A DNA stretch of 64,000 nt from Synechococcus sp. M16.1 (GTDB lineage Bacteria > Cyanobacteriota > Cyanobacteriia > PCC-6307 > Cyanobiaceae). The position numbers were made by a program, and so were the translations under genes. Below are positions 8,750 through 23,973 of this stretch, one piece after another. The stretch spans positions 124,001 to 188,000 of the forward strand of contig NZ_CP047954.1 in assembly GCF_014279895.1 (NCBI RefSeq). Reading direction: 5' to 3'. Each line of letters begins with the position of its first letter. Within the stretch, counting starts at the first letter, position 1. The notes beneath the pieces are model-generated. The model ran no database searches. It saw nothing but the letters and a program-made list of their open reading frames with translations, and had not been told where the DNA came from.

Positions 8750-10153
8750 ATGCGCGCTTCCTGGGTTGAGTCCCGTAAGGGTCAGGCCAACGTCTCTCAG
8801 ATGCATTACGCCCGTCAGGGCGTGGTCACCGAAGAAATGGCCCATGTGGCGAAGCGGGAGAACCTGCCCGAATCGCTGGTGATGGAAGAGGTGGCCCGGG
8901 GGCGAATGATCATCCCGGCCAACATCAACCACACCAATCTGGAGCCGATGGCGATCGGTATCGCTAGCAAGTGCAAGGTGAACGCCAACATCGGCGCCTC
9001 TCCGAATGCGTCTGATGCCGCTGAGGAGGTGAAGAAGCTGAAGCTGGCGGTGAAGTACGGCGCCGATACCGTGATGGATCTCTCCACCGGCGGCGTCAAC
9101 CTCGATGAGGTGCGCACCGCGATCATCGGTGCATCTCCTGTTCCGATCGGCACCGTGCCTGTTTATCAGGCTCTTGAGAGCGTCCACGGATCGATCGAGA
9201 AGCTCGATGAGGACGACTTCCTCCACATCATCGAGAAGCACTGTCAGCAGGGCGTCGACTATCAGACCATCCACGCTGGCCTGTTGATTGAGCACCTTCC
9301 CAAGGTGAAAGGCCGCATCACCGGCATCGTCAGCCGCGGCGGCGGCATCCTGGCTCAATGGATGCTGTATCACCACCGTCAGAACCCGCTCTACACGCGG
9401 TTTGACGACATCTGCGAGATCTTCAAGCGCTACGACTGCACCTTCTCCCTCGGCGACTCGCTCCGTCCCGGTTGTCAGCACGATGCATCGGATGCTGCTC
9501 AACTGGCTGAACTGCACACCCTCGGTGAACTGACCCGTCGCGCTTGGAAGCACGACGTGCAGGTGATGGTGGAGGGTCCCGGCCACGTTCCCCTCGACCA
9601 GATCGAGTTCAACGTGAAGAAGCAGATGGAGGAGTGCAGCGAAGCACCGTTCTATGTGCTCGGCCCGTTGGTCACCGACATTGCTCCCGGTTACGACCAC
9701 ATCACCTCTGCGATCGGTGCGGCGATGGCCGGTTGGCATGGCACGGCGATGCTCTGTTACGTGACGCCGAAGGAGCACCTCGGTCTGCCCAACGCTGAGG
9801 ATGTGCGCGAAGGCCTGATCGCTTACAAGATCGCTGCCCATGCGGCAGACATCGCCCGCCACCGCCCCGGCGCCCGTGACCGTGACGACGAGCTCAGCCG
9901 CGCCCGTTACAACTTCGACTGGAACAAGCAGTTTGAGCTGTCCTTGGATCCTGAGCGGGCCAAGGAGTATCACGACGAAACCCTGCCTGCTGACATCTAC
10001 AAGCAGGCTGAGTTCTGCTCCATGTGTGGACCGAAGCACTGCCCGATGCAGACCAAGATCACTGATGAAGATCTCGAAGGTCTTGAAAAGGTGCTTGAAG
10101 CCAACACCGGCGCTGCAGAGCTGACGCCGGTCAAACTCGACAAAGCCGACTGA
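8750..10153 (+). CDS. thiC: Phosphomethylpyrimidine synthase ThiC
   Basis: ThiC is a radical-SAM [4Fe-4S] enzyme that converts aminoimidazole ribotide to hydroxymethylpyrimidine phosphate in thiamine synthesis. The 467-residue protein shows the family signatures [42 protein letters not shown] and [14 protein letters not shown], and the C-terminal cluster motif [12 protein letters not shown] whose three Cys bind the iron-sulfur centre. A longer frame opens at a GTG at 8612, but it runs through the riboswitch aptamer; the ATG at 8750 ([11 protein letters not shown]) is the sensible start. A strong terminator follows. Confidence 0.97.
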   Translation: MRASWVESRKGQANVSQMHYARQGVVTEEMAHVAKRENLPESLVMEEVARGRMIIPANINHTNLEPMAIGIASKCKVNANIGASPNASDAAEEVKKLKLAVKYGADTVMDLSTGGVNLDEVRTAIIGASPVPIGTVPVYQALESVHGSIEKLDEDDFLHIIEKHCQQGVDYQTIHAGLLIEHLPKVKGRITGIVSRGGGILAQWMLYHHRQNPLYTRFDDICEIFKRYDCTFSLGDSLRPGCQHDASDAAQLAELHTLGELTRRAWKHDVQVMVEGPGHVPLDQIEFNVKKQMEECSEAPFYVLGPLVTDIAPGYDHITSAIGAAMAGWHGTAMLCYVTPKEHLGLPNAEDVREGLIAYKIAAHAADIARHRPGARDRDDELSRARYNFDWNKQFELSLDPERAKEYHDETLPADIYKQAEFCSMCGPKHCPMQTKITDEDLEGLEKVLEANTGAAELTPVKLDKAD

Positions 10154-10177
10154 TTGCCTGCTTGCAATCAGATCTTG

Positions 10178-10209
10178 GCCCGGCGTCCGTAAGGACGTCG
10201 GGCTTTTTT
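10178..10209 (+). terminator. Intrinsic terminator after thiC
   Basis: An 11-bp stem (GCCCGGCGTCC / GGACGTCGGGC, one G-U pair) closes a GTAA loop and is followed by six T residues, 24 bases after the thiC stop. Confidence 0.92.
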
Positions 10210-10239
10210 GTGTAAGGCCATTAGTCGGGTTGGTGGCAT

Positions 10240-10272
10240 AAAAAAAGACCCCCTGCCGAAGCAGGAGGCCTT
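10240..10272 (-). terminator. Intrinsic terminator after tkt
   Basis: On the minus strand, a GC-rich stem (AGGCCTCCTGC / GCAGGGGGTCT, with wobble or mismatched pairs) around a TTCG tetraloop is followed by a run of T residues. It starts about 20 bases beyond the tkt stop and faces the thiC terminator. Confidence 0.85.
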
Positions 10273-10293
10273 GTTGTTGAAATGTTCTGGCGA

Positions 10294-12303
<2,010 letters not shown>

Positions 12304-12357
12304 GGTGTTAAGAGAAAAAGTTGAAGCGATTTTGACGCACGACGTGAGCGCGGAGGC

Positions 12358-13605
12358 TCAGCTGGCGCGTTTGAAAGCCAGGCAGACGTTGTGGCCGCCG
12401 AAGCCGAAGGAGTTGGACAAGACCGTTCCCAGTGTCTGATCCCGCGCCTCATTGGGCACGACATCCAAAGCACAGTCGGGATCCGGCGTGGTGTGGTTGA
12501 TCGTGGGGGGCACGACGCCGTGTTGCAGCGCCAGCACGCAGGCCACGGCTTCGATGCCGCCGGAACCACCTAGCAGGTGGCCGGTCATCGATTTGGTGGA
12601 GCTCACCGGAATCTGCAAGGCCCGTTCGCCCAGGGCGCTTTTGATGGCCGACGTTTCGTTCTTGTCGTTCGCCGGGGTGCTGGTGCCGTGGGCGTTGACG
12701 TAGTCGATCTCGGATGGATCAATGCCGCCATCGGCCAGGGCAAGGCGCATCGCTTCGGCACCGCCGACGCCCCCAGGGGTGGGGGAGGTGATGTGGTGGG
12801 CGTCGCAGGTCATCCCGTAACCCACCACTTCGCCAAGGATCGTGGCGCCACGGGCCTGGGCATGCTCGAGGGTTTCGAGCACCAGCACGCCGGCACCTTC
12901 GCCGATCACAAAGCCATCGCGTTCCTTGTCGAACGGACGGCTGGCCGTGGCCGGGTCGTCATTACGGAACGACAGGGCTTTGGCGCTGGCGAAGCCGGCC
13001 ACGCCCAGGGGAGTGATCGCCGACTCGGCACCACCGCACACCATGGCGTCAGCTTTGCCCAGCTGCAGCAGCCGGAAGGCGTCGCCAACGGCATTGGAGC
13101 CGGCAGCACAGGCGGTGGCCACCGCGGAGCTGGGGCCCTTTGTGCCCAAAGCAATTGCTGCAAGGCCTGTGGCCATGTTGGGGATCATCATCGGCACCGT
13201 GAACGGGCTCACCCGTCCAGGACCTTTACCCTCCAACACGTGGGCCTGCGTCTCCATCGTCAGCAGGCCGCCGACGCCGGAACCGATGATCGTGCCGATT
13301 CGATCCGCATTTGCGTCGTTGATCTCAAGCCCGGCATGGGCGACAGCCTGTTTGGCTGCCACCACGCCGAACTTGCAGAACCGATCCCAGCGTTTGGCTT
13401 CCTTCGGTTCGATGTAGCCGGACGGATCGAAATCCTTCACCTCTGCCGCAAAGCGGCAGGCGTGTGCGGATGCATCGAACAGGGTGATGGCGTCCACTCC
13501 GTTGCTGCCGGAGGTGAGGCCGTTCCAGTAGTCCTGAACCGTGTTGCCGATCGGTGTGACCGCGCCGAGGCCGGTGATGACGACGCGATGGAGACCATCC
13601 ACCAT
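12358..13605 (-). CDS. fabF: 3-oxoacyl-[acyl-carrier-protein] synthase II (KAS II)
   Basis: FabF elongates acyl-ACP by condensation with malonyl-ACP in type II fatty acid synthesis. The 415-residue thiolase-fold protein has the active-site Cys in ATACAAGSNAVG and the two catalytic His in NAHGTSTPANDKNET and SMTGHLLGGSGG. The C-terminal Gly-rich loop NSFGFGGHNVCLAF is intact. The ATG at 13605 (MVDGLHRVVITG) lies eight bases after the acpP stop, so the two genes form one transcription unit, with tkt following. Confidence 0.97.
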   Translation of the reverse strand: MVDGLHRVVITGLGAVTPIGNTVQDYWNGLTSGSNGVDAITLFDASAHACRFAAEVKDFDPSGYIEPKEAKRWDRFCKFGVVAAKQAVAHAGLEINDANADRIGTIIGSGVGGLLTMETQAHVLEGKGPGRVSPFTVPMMIPNMATGLAAIALGTKGPSSAVATACAAGSNAVGDAFRLLQLGKADAMVCGGAESAITPLGVAGFASAKALSFRNDDPATASRPFDKERDGFVIGEGAGVLVLETLEHAQARGATILGEVVGYGMTCDAHHITSPTPGGVGGAEAMRLALADGGIDPSEIDYVNAHGTSTPANDKNETSAIKSALGERALQIPVSSTKSMTGHLLGGSGGIEAVACVLALQHGVVPPTINHTTPDPDCALDVVPNEARDQTLGTVLSNSFGFGGHNVCLAFKRAS

Positions 13606-13613
13606 TGCGTTGC

Positions 13614-13856
13614 TCAGGCCTGCTTGTCTTCGATGTATTTGACGGCGTCACCAACGGTGGTGATGCCTTCAGCTGCTTCGTCGGGAATCTCGATATCAAA
13701 GGCCTCTTCCAGGGCCATCACGAGTTCCACGGTGTCCAGAGAATCAGCACCCAGATCGTTCTGGAAGTTGGATTCGGGCTTCACTTCGCCGGAGTCAACA
13801 CTCAGTTGCTCCGCAACGATTGAGCGCACCTTTTCGAGAATCGCTTCCTGGGACAT
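13614..13856 (-). CDS. acpP: Acyl carrier protein
   Basis: ACP carries growing acyl chains on a phosphopantetheine arm. The 80-residue acidic protein contains the attachment motif [12 protein letters not shown], whose Ser is the modified residue. The ATG at 13856 ([11 protein letters not shown]) is preferred over one eight codons upstream, as it gives the usual family N-terminus. It is followed immediately by fabF and diverges from psaC across a 146-base promoter region. Confidence 0.97.
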   Translation of the reverse strand: MSQEAILEKVRSIVAEQLSVDSGEVKPESNFQNDLGADSLDTVELVMALEEAFDIEIPDEAAEGITTVGDAVKYIEDKQA

Positions 13857-13858
13857 AG

Positions 13859-14248
<390 letters not shown>

Positions 14249-14274
14249 TTTGCCCCGTTTCACCTCATAAGCTC

Positions 14275-14300
14275 GGCCCGGCTTCAGCCGGGCTTTTTTT
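14275..14300 (+). terminator. Intrinsic terminator after psaC, abutting the glmS start codon
   Basis: The hairpin GCCCGGC-TTCA-GCCGGGC is followed by seven T residues ending at 14300. The glmS ATG starts at 14303, so the terminator occupies the whole position where a glmS ribosome-binding site would be expected. Confidence 0.9.
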
Positions 14301-14302
14301 GT

Positions 14303-16192
<1,890 letters not shown>

Positions 16193-16195
16193 GCA

Positions 16196-17659
16196 TCAGC
16201 TGACGCTGATGCTGAGATCGCTGCGGCCGTAGCGGTCCTGAAAGCGAACGATGTCGTCTTCACCGAGGTACTCGCCGCTTTGAACCTCGATCAGTTCCAC
16301 GGGGATCCGACCGGGATTGGAGAGGCGGTGTTTGCAACCCATCGGGATGTAGGTGCTCTGGTTTTCCCCCACAAGCTGCTTAGTGCCGTCGCGCTCGACC
16401 AGGGCTGTGCCCTTCACTACCACCCAGTGCTCGGCCCGGTGGTGGTGCATCTGCAGCGACAGGCTGGCGCCGGGTTTCACCGAGATCCGTTTCACTTGCC
16501 AGCGGGTTCCTTCGGTGACGCCGGTGTAGTGGCCCCAGGGACGGTAGATCTTGCGGTGCGCCTTGCTCTCCGGGCTGCCGGCGGCCTCCAGCTGCTTCAC
16601 CACGGTCTTGATCTCCTGGGCCCTGGAGCGATCCGCAATCAACACGGCGTCGTCGGTTTCCACCACCACGAGGTTTTCAACCCCCAGCCCCACCACCAAG
16701 CGGTGTTCGCTGCGCAGGTAGCAGTCGCGGTTGCCTTCGCTGATCACGTGGCCCTGCAGCACATTGCCTTGGGAATCCTTTTGCTCTGAGGTTTCCCAGA
16801 GTGCGCTCCAGCTGCCGACGTCGTTCCAGCCCGCATCCAGTGGCAGCACACTGCCCAGTTCCGTTTTCTCCATCACGGCCACGTCAATGGCCACGTTGGG
16901 GCACTTGGCAAAGGCTTCCCGCTCCAGCCGATGGAATTCCAGGTCAGCTGTGTCCTGCTCCAGAGCGGCCCGGCAGCAGCTCACCACTTCCGGGGCTAGT
17001 CGCTCCAGTTCCGCCAGCATGGCGCTGGCGCGGAACAGGAACATGCCGCTGTTCCAGGTGAAGCGGCCGGTGGCCAGAAATTGCTCTGCTGTGGCCTGAT
17101 CGGGCTTCTCCACGAACCGCTTGATCGGCACATGGGGCGATCCCCCAAGGGAGAAGGGTTCGCTGGCTTCGATGTAGCCGTAGCCGGTTTCCGGGGCCGT
17201 TGGCACGATCCCGAAGGTCACCAGTCGTCCCGCTTCGGCGGGTTTGCGGCCGGCGTTGATGGCTTGGCGGAACTGGGCGGCATCGCGGATCAGGTGATCC
17301 GCCGCCAGCACCAGCAGCAGGGGGTCTTCGCCGTTGGCCGTGGCCTGAAGCGCGGCCACCGTCACCGCCGGGGCGGTGTTGCGGCCCATCGGTTCCAGCA
17401 GGATCGCGTTCGGTTCGACCCCGATCTGCCGCATCTGCTCGGCCACGATGAAGCGGTGGTCTTCATTGCAGATCAGCAGGGGAGCCGCCAGGGCGTCCAG
17501 GCCATAGAGCCGCTGTTGGGTTTGCTGCAGCAATGTGGCTTCGCCGTCTCCGCTCAACGGCCAGTACTGCTTGGGGTAACTCGCCCGCGACAGCGGCCAG
17601 AGCCGTGTGCCGGTGCCCCCGCAAAGGATCACAGGAATCAGCGGTGTGGAGGCCATCAC
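16196..17659 (-). CDS. manC: Mannose-1-phosphate guanylyltransferase / mannose-6-phosphate isomerase (bifunctional)
   Basis: The enzyme makes GDP-mannose and, in the fused form, also interconverts fructose-6-P and mannose-6-P (type II PMI). The 487-residue protein has the nucleotidyltransferase motif CGGTGTRLWPLSRASYPKQ at residues 13-31, the sugar-binding RFVEKPD, and a C-terminal cupin isomerase domain from about residue 370 (YRPWGHYTGV, then LQMHHHRAEHWVVVKG with the metal-binding His cluster). It supplies GDP-mannose, and through it GDP-fucose, for surface glycans such as those encoded at 36-55 kb. It lies 67 bases downstream of rimM on the same strand. Confidence 0.93.
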   Translation of the reverse strand: MMASTPLIPVILCGGTGTRLWPLSRASYPKQYWPLSGDGEATLLQQTQQRLYGLDALAAPLLICNEDHRFIVAEQMRQIGVEPNAILLEPMGRNTAPAVTVAALQATANGEDPLLLVLAADHLIRDAAQFRQAINAGRKPAEAGRLVTFGIVPTAPETGYGYIEASEPFSLGGSPHVPIKRFVEKPDQATAEQFLATGRFTWNSGMFLFRASAMLAELERLAPEVVSCCRAALEQDTADLEFHRLEREAFAKCPNVAIDVAVMEKTELGSVLPLDAGWNDVGSWSALWETSEQKDSQGNVLQGHVISEGNRDCYLRSEHRLVVGLGVENLVVVETDDAVLIADRSRAQEIKTVVKQLEAAGSPESKAHRKIYRPWGHYTGVTEGTRWQVKRISVKPGASLSLQMHHHRAEHWVVVKGTALVERDGTKQLVGENQSTYIPMGCKHRLSNPGRIPVELIEVQSGEYLGEDDIVRFQDRYGRSDLSISVS

Positions 17660-17726
17660 GTCCTGAGAGCGGTGACCCAGAATCGCTTGCCCTATGGGGT
17701 TCTGTCGATGCCCCGAGAGAGATCTG

Positions 17727-18260
17727 TCAGAGCTCCAGCAGGCCCGGCGGTGGCGTGAGCAGCAGCCAGCCGTCCTCCAATTGCACCTCCGGCACGATCG
17801 CCTCCACGAAGGGAATCAGCAGCTTGTGGCCCTCCGATGTGGTGATCTCCAGCAGGTCGTTGCCGCCGCTGATCAAATCGCTCACGGTGCCAACGGCAGG
17901 GCCATCGGCCTCGAGCCGTGCCTCCAGGCCCAGCAGATCAAGCAGGTGAAATTCCCCCTCGTCCAATTCGGGCCGGTCATCGGCTGACACCAGCAGTTCC
18001 TGGCCCACAAGGGTTTCGGCGGCGCTACGGCTGTCGATTCCTTCAAGCCGCACCACGAACAGCGACTTGCCGGGCAGTTGCCGCCCCTTCTTGAGTTGGA
18101 TCTCCGTCGGTTCAGCCCCCTTGCGGCTGCGCAGCCAGCGGGGCCCCGGCGCTGTGAACCGCTCGGGAAAATCACTGGCGGGGTTCACCCGCAGTTCCCC
18201 CTGTAGCCCCTGGACTCCCACGATCTTGCCCACGCTGAGCCAGTCGTCGCTTTCCGCCAT
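17727..18260 (-). CDS. rimM: Ribosome maturation factor RimM
   Basis: RimM binds r-protein S19 and helps 16S rRNA processing and 30S maturation. The 177-residue product has the N-terminal RimM beta-barrel ([19 protein letters not shown]) and the C-terminal PRC-barrel ([16 protein letters not shown], then [18 protein letters not shown]). The frame stays open up to 18374, but the family N-terminus is best matched by the ATG at 18260 (MAESDDWLS). It diverges from ndhS. Confidence 0.92.
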   Translation of the reverse strand: MAESDDWLSVGKIVGVQGLQGELRVNPASDFPERFTAPGPRWLRSRKGAEPTEIQLKKGRQLPGKSLFVVRLEGIDSRSAAETLVGQELLVSADDRPELDEGEFHLLDLLGLEARLEADGPAVGTVSDLISGGNDLLEITTSEGHKLLIPFVEAIVPEVQLEDGWLLLTPPPGLLEL

Positions 18261-18315
18261 GCCATCCGCCACGCACTCTGCCGATAATGGCTCCAGAACA
18301 GTCCGAGAATGAGCC

Positions 18316-18501
18316 ATGGCGCCTGCAACCGCTCCGATCCTCCCTGGCTCCACCGTCACCGTGGCGGATGCCACCTCGATTTACAACGGTTACACCGGTT
18401 TTGTGCAGCGAATCAGCGGCGACCGTGCGGCCGTTTTGTTCGAAGGTGGCAACTGGGACAAGCTGGTCACTCTGCGGTTGAAGGACCTCCAGCCGGCCTG
18501 A
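18316..18501 (+). CDS. ndhS: NAD(P)H-quinone oxidoreductase subunit NdhS
   Basis: NdhS is a small SH3-like subunit on the stromal side of the photosynthetic NDH-1 complex and forms part of the ferredoxin-docking site for cyclic electron flow. The 61-residue product shows the family core [30 protein letters not shown], and [17 protein letters not shown]. An N-terminal extension of about eight residues precedes LPGS. It lies alone on the plus strand between minus-strand rimM and rnc, and its stop is three bases before the start codon of the decayed ion-channel gene. Confidence 0.92.
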   Translation: MAPATAPILPGSTVTVADATSIYNGYTGFVQRISGDRAAVLFEGGNWDKLVTLRLKDLQPA

Positions 18502-18504
18502 GCG

Positions 18505-19055
18505 ATGGAGAAGGACCGAAGCCTGCGACAAAGGCTGTAGTCCACTGTGCTGGAAGCCAGCACCCCGGCGGGCAAGGGCTACAACGCTGTCATTTCGGGG
18601 CAATGCTTCTGAGTGTTCTGGCCCTGCTGCTGGAACCCGACTCCTTGGGCAACTCAGCCCTGCGCCAAACCAATGTGCCCTGGATCGATCTGGTTCAGAA
18701 CGTTTGCTTGGCGGTGTTTGCGGCGGATTTCGTCCTGCATCTGGCCTTGGTAGAGAGGCCTCGCCGTTACCTGTTCAGCTTCACCGGATTGATTGACGCG
18801 TCCGCGGTGTTGTTTTTCTTCGTGCCGCAGCGGATCAGTTGACGCTCAAGTTTGCTTTGGAGGGGTGGTGTGATCCCAATTTCTGCTCCATTCCAGGGGC
18901 GATCCATCTCACTGGTGCAATGTTTGGCGAGTGGGGTGCGCCATCACCAGCAGCGGACGGCCGAGCTGGTCTGCAGCAGCTGCGGGCGTCAGGGGCACCG
19001 CAGGGATGCCCTTCACTGCAATGCCTGTGGCGCGTCGTTGCCTTCCAGGGCCTGA
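18505..19055 (+). pseudogene. Decayed voltage-gated ion-channel gene (stop, frameshift, pore region deleted)
   Basis: The remnant begins MEKDRSLRQRL, is interrupted by TAG at 18538-18540, and resumes in frame as STVLEASTPAGKGYNAVISG. It then shifts frame near 18600 and continues as LLSVLALLLEPD, NVCLAVFAADFVLHL and LFSFTGLIDASAVLFFFVPQ. Those strings look like S1-S3 of a bacterial ion_trans (Kv-like) channel. It stops at 18840-18842. In the tail to 19055, another frame encodes RTAELVCSSCGRQGHRRDALHCNACG, which resembles a zinc-ribbon C-terminus. The voltage sensor S4, pore loop (TxGYGD) and S6 are absent. The end overlaps rnc by about 43 bases. Family assignment is from visible motifs only. 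Confidence 0.7.
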
Positions 19056-19738
19056 AGAGCGGCTGTTGCCGCGTTCTGCTCGGCCTCCTTGCGGGATCGG
19101 CCTTTGGCCTCCGCCAGCTCCTGGTCTTGGATGCTCACCCGGCAGCGAAAGCGTTCGGGGTCGCCGTGATGGCGGCTGCATTCTTCGGTGGCGTAGTGGG
19201 GCAGTCCCAGCCCCTGGCCCTGGCTCCACTCCTGCAGGGCAGTTTTGCCGCCGAACTGATGGGGTGTGGCCAGCACCACCTCGGCTGTGGCGCGCCAGTG
19301 GGGGATGAGCCAGCGGTGAATGGCCTCCAGGTCCCCAAGGGCGCTGTACAACGCACCGATCAGAGCTTCGGTGGCATCGGCTTGCAGCCTGGATTCGGCG
19401 GACCGATCCCCCTGGGCGTGCCGCCCCAGCAGCAGATGCTGTTCGATGCCAAGTGCTGAACCCACGTCCGCCAGCCAGCGATCGCTGACCAGCTGGGCCC
19501 GAAGGTTGGAGCAGGCACCCACCGCGAGATCGGCGTGGTGGCGATCAATGAATTCGGTGGCGGCGAGCCGCAGCACCGCATCACCAAGGAACTCCAACCG
19601 TTCCAGGTTGCGGGCCCGGCCGCTCGATATGTGGGTGAGGGCCTGATCCACCAGGGCGAGTAGCTCAGGGTTGATCGGAATCTCAGCGTCGAGGCGCTGA
19701 ATCAGGTTGGTGAGCTCTGCAGCGCGGGATGGATCCAC
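19013..19738 (-). CDS. rnc: Ribonuclease III
   Basis: RNase III cuts double-stranded RNA in rRNA processing and sRNA regulation. The 241-residue product has the catalytic signature NLERLEFLGDAVLRL, the second acidic cluster DATEALIGALYSALGD, and a C-terminal dsRNA-binding domain (ALQEWSQGQGLGLPHYATEE, then SRKEAEQNAATAALQAL). It starts 30 bases downstream of the 3' end of rnpB on the same strand. Cyanobacteria often have several RNase III-type genes; this is a full-length one. Confidence 0.95.
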   Translation of the reverse strand: MDPSRAAELTNLIQRLDAEIPINPELLALVDQALTHISSGRARNLERLEFLGDAVLRLAATEFIDRHHADLAVGACSNLRAQLVSDRWLADVGSALGIEQHLLLGRHAQGDRSAESRLQADATEALIGALYSALGDLEAIHRWLIPHWRATAEVVLATPHQFGGKTALQEWSQGQGLGLPHYATEECSRHHGDPERFRCRVSIQDQELAEAKGRSRKEAEQNAATAALQALEGNDAPQALQ

Positions 19739-19768
19739 AAAGACTCCTGAGCAACGCTGATGTGGGGT

Positions 19769-20155
19769 GAAAGCAGGACATAAGCCGGGTTCTGTTCACA
19801 CCCCACAGATGTTGGTCTGCAGAGGGTGGGTGGCTATCTATCTGGGACCGCCGTTACCGACGGCCTCAAGCGGCGCGTTCAAACGGAACGGGGCCAATGG
19901 CCAGCCGTCGTTCCTTGGCCTTGCTCCCAGCCGGGGTTTACCGAGCCAGCACCTCTCGATGCTGCTGGTGCGCTCTTACCGCACCTTTGCACCCTTGCCT
20001 GTGCCGGCGAGCCGGCCATCGGCGGTGTGTTTCTGTGGCACTCTCCTCACGGTCACCCGCACTGGGCGTTACCCAGCAAGCCTGGCCATCAGGGAGCCCG
20101 GACTTTCCTCAGCCGACACTCAAAGAGATCGGCCGCAACCACCTCGCCTGCTTTC
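19769..20155 (-). ncRNA. rnpB: RNase P RNA
   Basis: Read on the minus strand, the sequence begins GAAAGCAGGCGAGGTGG and soon contains the universally conserved GAGGAAAGTCCGGGCTCC. It carries ACAGAAA in the middle part, GGTAAACCCCGGCTGGGAGC, and the 3' block AGATAGATAGCC. It ends with CAGAACCCGGCTTATGTCCTGCTTTC, whose end pairs with the 5' end to close P1. This is a bacterial A-type RNase P RNA of about 387 nt. It lies 30 bases upstream of rnc on the same strand. Ends are judged from P1 and may be off by a few bases. Confidence 0.96.
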
Positions 20156-20193
20156 AGATCTCATCATGCCTCGTGGGCATAATTCAGAGGTCT

Positions 20194-20267
<74 letters not shown>

Positions 20268-20360
20268 TGAGAATTGCTCAAGAGGTAGTGAGCGCTACAT
20301 CTGGTGGGGTGTTCAGATCGTTCACCACCGCTAGGGTTGGTGCAACCGGGTTTGGGTGCC

Positions 20361-20687
20361 ATGACCCAGCTTCACGATCTCCGTCTGCGGCTGTTGGTGC
20401 AGCAGGAAAGTGAGCGGATTGCTGAATCCCAGCCCACGGATCTGGACTTATCAGTGGTGCAGGCTCGTTGCCTGTGTTGGCTCGCCCTCCTGGCGGAAGC
20501 CCATGAAGACCAGGCCAGTGACGCGGAACGTCGCGGCGATACGGAACAGGCCATGGGTTGGTTCGCCGATTCGATGCGGCTGCGGGATGTGATCGGTGTG
20601 GTGTCCTCCATTGAGATCCCTCTGCCCGACACCGCTGGTGAGGATGGCCCCCAGGCTGAGGAGGATCTGGGGCCTCAGGCGGCTTGA
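20361..20687 (+). CDS. Conserved hypothetical protein, 108 aa
   Basis: The product is a soluble, mostly helical acidic protein. It starts MTQLHDLRLRLLVQQESERI and contains ARCLCWLALLAEAHEDQASDAERRG followed by a polar acidic tail (EDGPQAEEDLGPQAA). No enzyme motif is recognised. It follows the tRNA gene and precedes another small unassigned gene on the same strand. The ATG at 20361 is preferred over an upstream alternative because the protein-like composition begins there. Confidence 0.7.
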   Translation: MTQLHDLRLRLLVQQESERIAESQPTDLDLSVVQARCLCWLALLAEAHEDQASDAERRGDTEQAMGWFADSMRLRDVIGVVSSIEIPLPDTAGEDGPQAEEDLGPQAA

Positions 20688-20724
20688 TCGGTGGCATAGT
20701 GGGGAATGACCGCGAGGGACTGCA

Positions 20725-21192
20725 TTGCCGGAAGAGCCCTGCCAGTGCCCGGATTGCCAACGGTTTTACCGGGAGCATGACCGGCTGATCCGGGAGTCCC
20801 CCACGCTTCGTCAGCAACAGGAGCTCAACTGGGCAGCACTCCAGTCGTTCCGCACCCTGTCGGGCCGGGTGCTCGAGGACCTTCAGAAGCAGCACGGGTC
20901 CCGGCAGACCGCCGATGCAGCTGCTTCGAAGCCTGCAGCATCCGGTGCTCCTGTGCCGGAGGAATCAGGTGATGGCATCCAGCAGGCCATTGCCGATCTG
21001 GAGAACATCAACGCCCATCTGTTCTCGATCGAGGCGTTGATGGAGCGGGTGTTTGATGTGCGCGTCCCGGAAGAAATCGAGCAGAAGTTCCGCGAACTGG
21101 CCGGTGAGCTGGCTCCAGACCCGTTGAATGTGGACCGTCTACGGCTCAACCGTCTGTTGCATCAGACGCCGGATCTGCCCGATCGGAACTGA
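20725..21192 (+). CDS. Conserved hypothetical protein with N-terminal CxCxxC motif, 155 aa
   Basis: The product begins MPEEPCQCPDCQRFYREHD, so an early C-x-C-x2-C cluster could bind zinc, and continues as a helical protein with a coiled-coil stretch (QQAIADLENINAHLFSIEALMERVF). The start is TTG at 20725: an in-frame stop lies upstream, and a good Shine-Dalgarno GAGGGA is found at 20714-20719, five bases before the TTG. The function is unknown. It is followed by a terminator and the convergent glgP. Confidence 0.72.
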   Translation: MPEEPCQCPDCQRFYREHDRLIRESPTLRQQQELNWAALQSFRTLSGRVLEDLQKQHGSRQTADAAASKPAASGAPVPEESGDGIQQAIADLENINAHLFSIEALMERVFDVRVPEEIEQKFRELAGELAPDPLNVDRLRLNRLLHQTPDLPDRN

Positions 21193-21212
21193 ATCACTGA
21201 ATCTTGGTTCCA

Positions 21213-21238
21213 AGCCCTGGACAGGATCCAGGGCTTTT
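21213..21238 (+). terminator. Intrinsic terminator between a hypothetical gene and convergent glgP
   Basis: A nine-base-pair stem AGCCCTGGA / TCCAGGGCT with a five-base loop is followed by a short TTTT tract. It starts 21 bases after the upstream stop. The T-tract favours plus-strand use only. Confidence 0.7.
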
Positions 21239-21251
21239 GTTGTGGCCGTTT

Positions 21252-23774
<2,523 letters not shown>

Positions 23775-23973
23775 GGGGGTTCAGCGAGCCATGGAGCGTG
23801 GAATCACCGTCAGGCCAGGGGTGCTCGGAGCCCAACTCAATGAATTACCCGGACCGTAGCCATCACAACTGGGGCTGCCTGAAAAAAAGCGCTTAATACA
23901 GCATTCCCGGTCAATCGGGATCATCCAGCGAACAGTTCAGCGGCGGAATCACCATTAAGGTTCGGCGTGAGAC
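23775..23973. promoter_or_regulatory. Divergent promoter region, glgP / antiporter
   Basis: This 199-base spacer lies between divergent start codons. It includes an A-run (about 23882-23888) followed by TAATAC at 23894-23899, a plausible -10 box for the antiporter gene on the plus strand. No repeat or RNA gene is seen. Confidence 0.35.
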
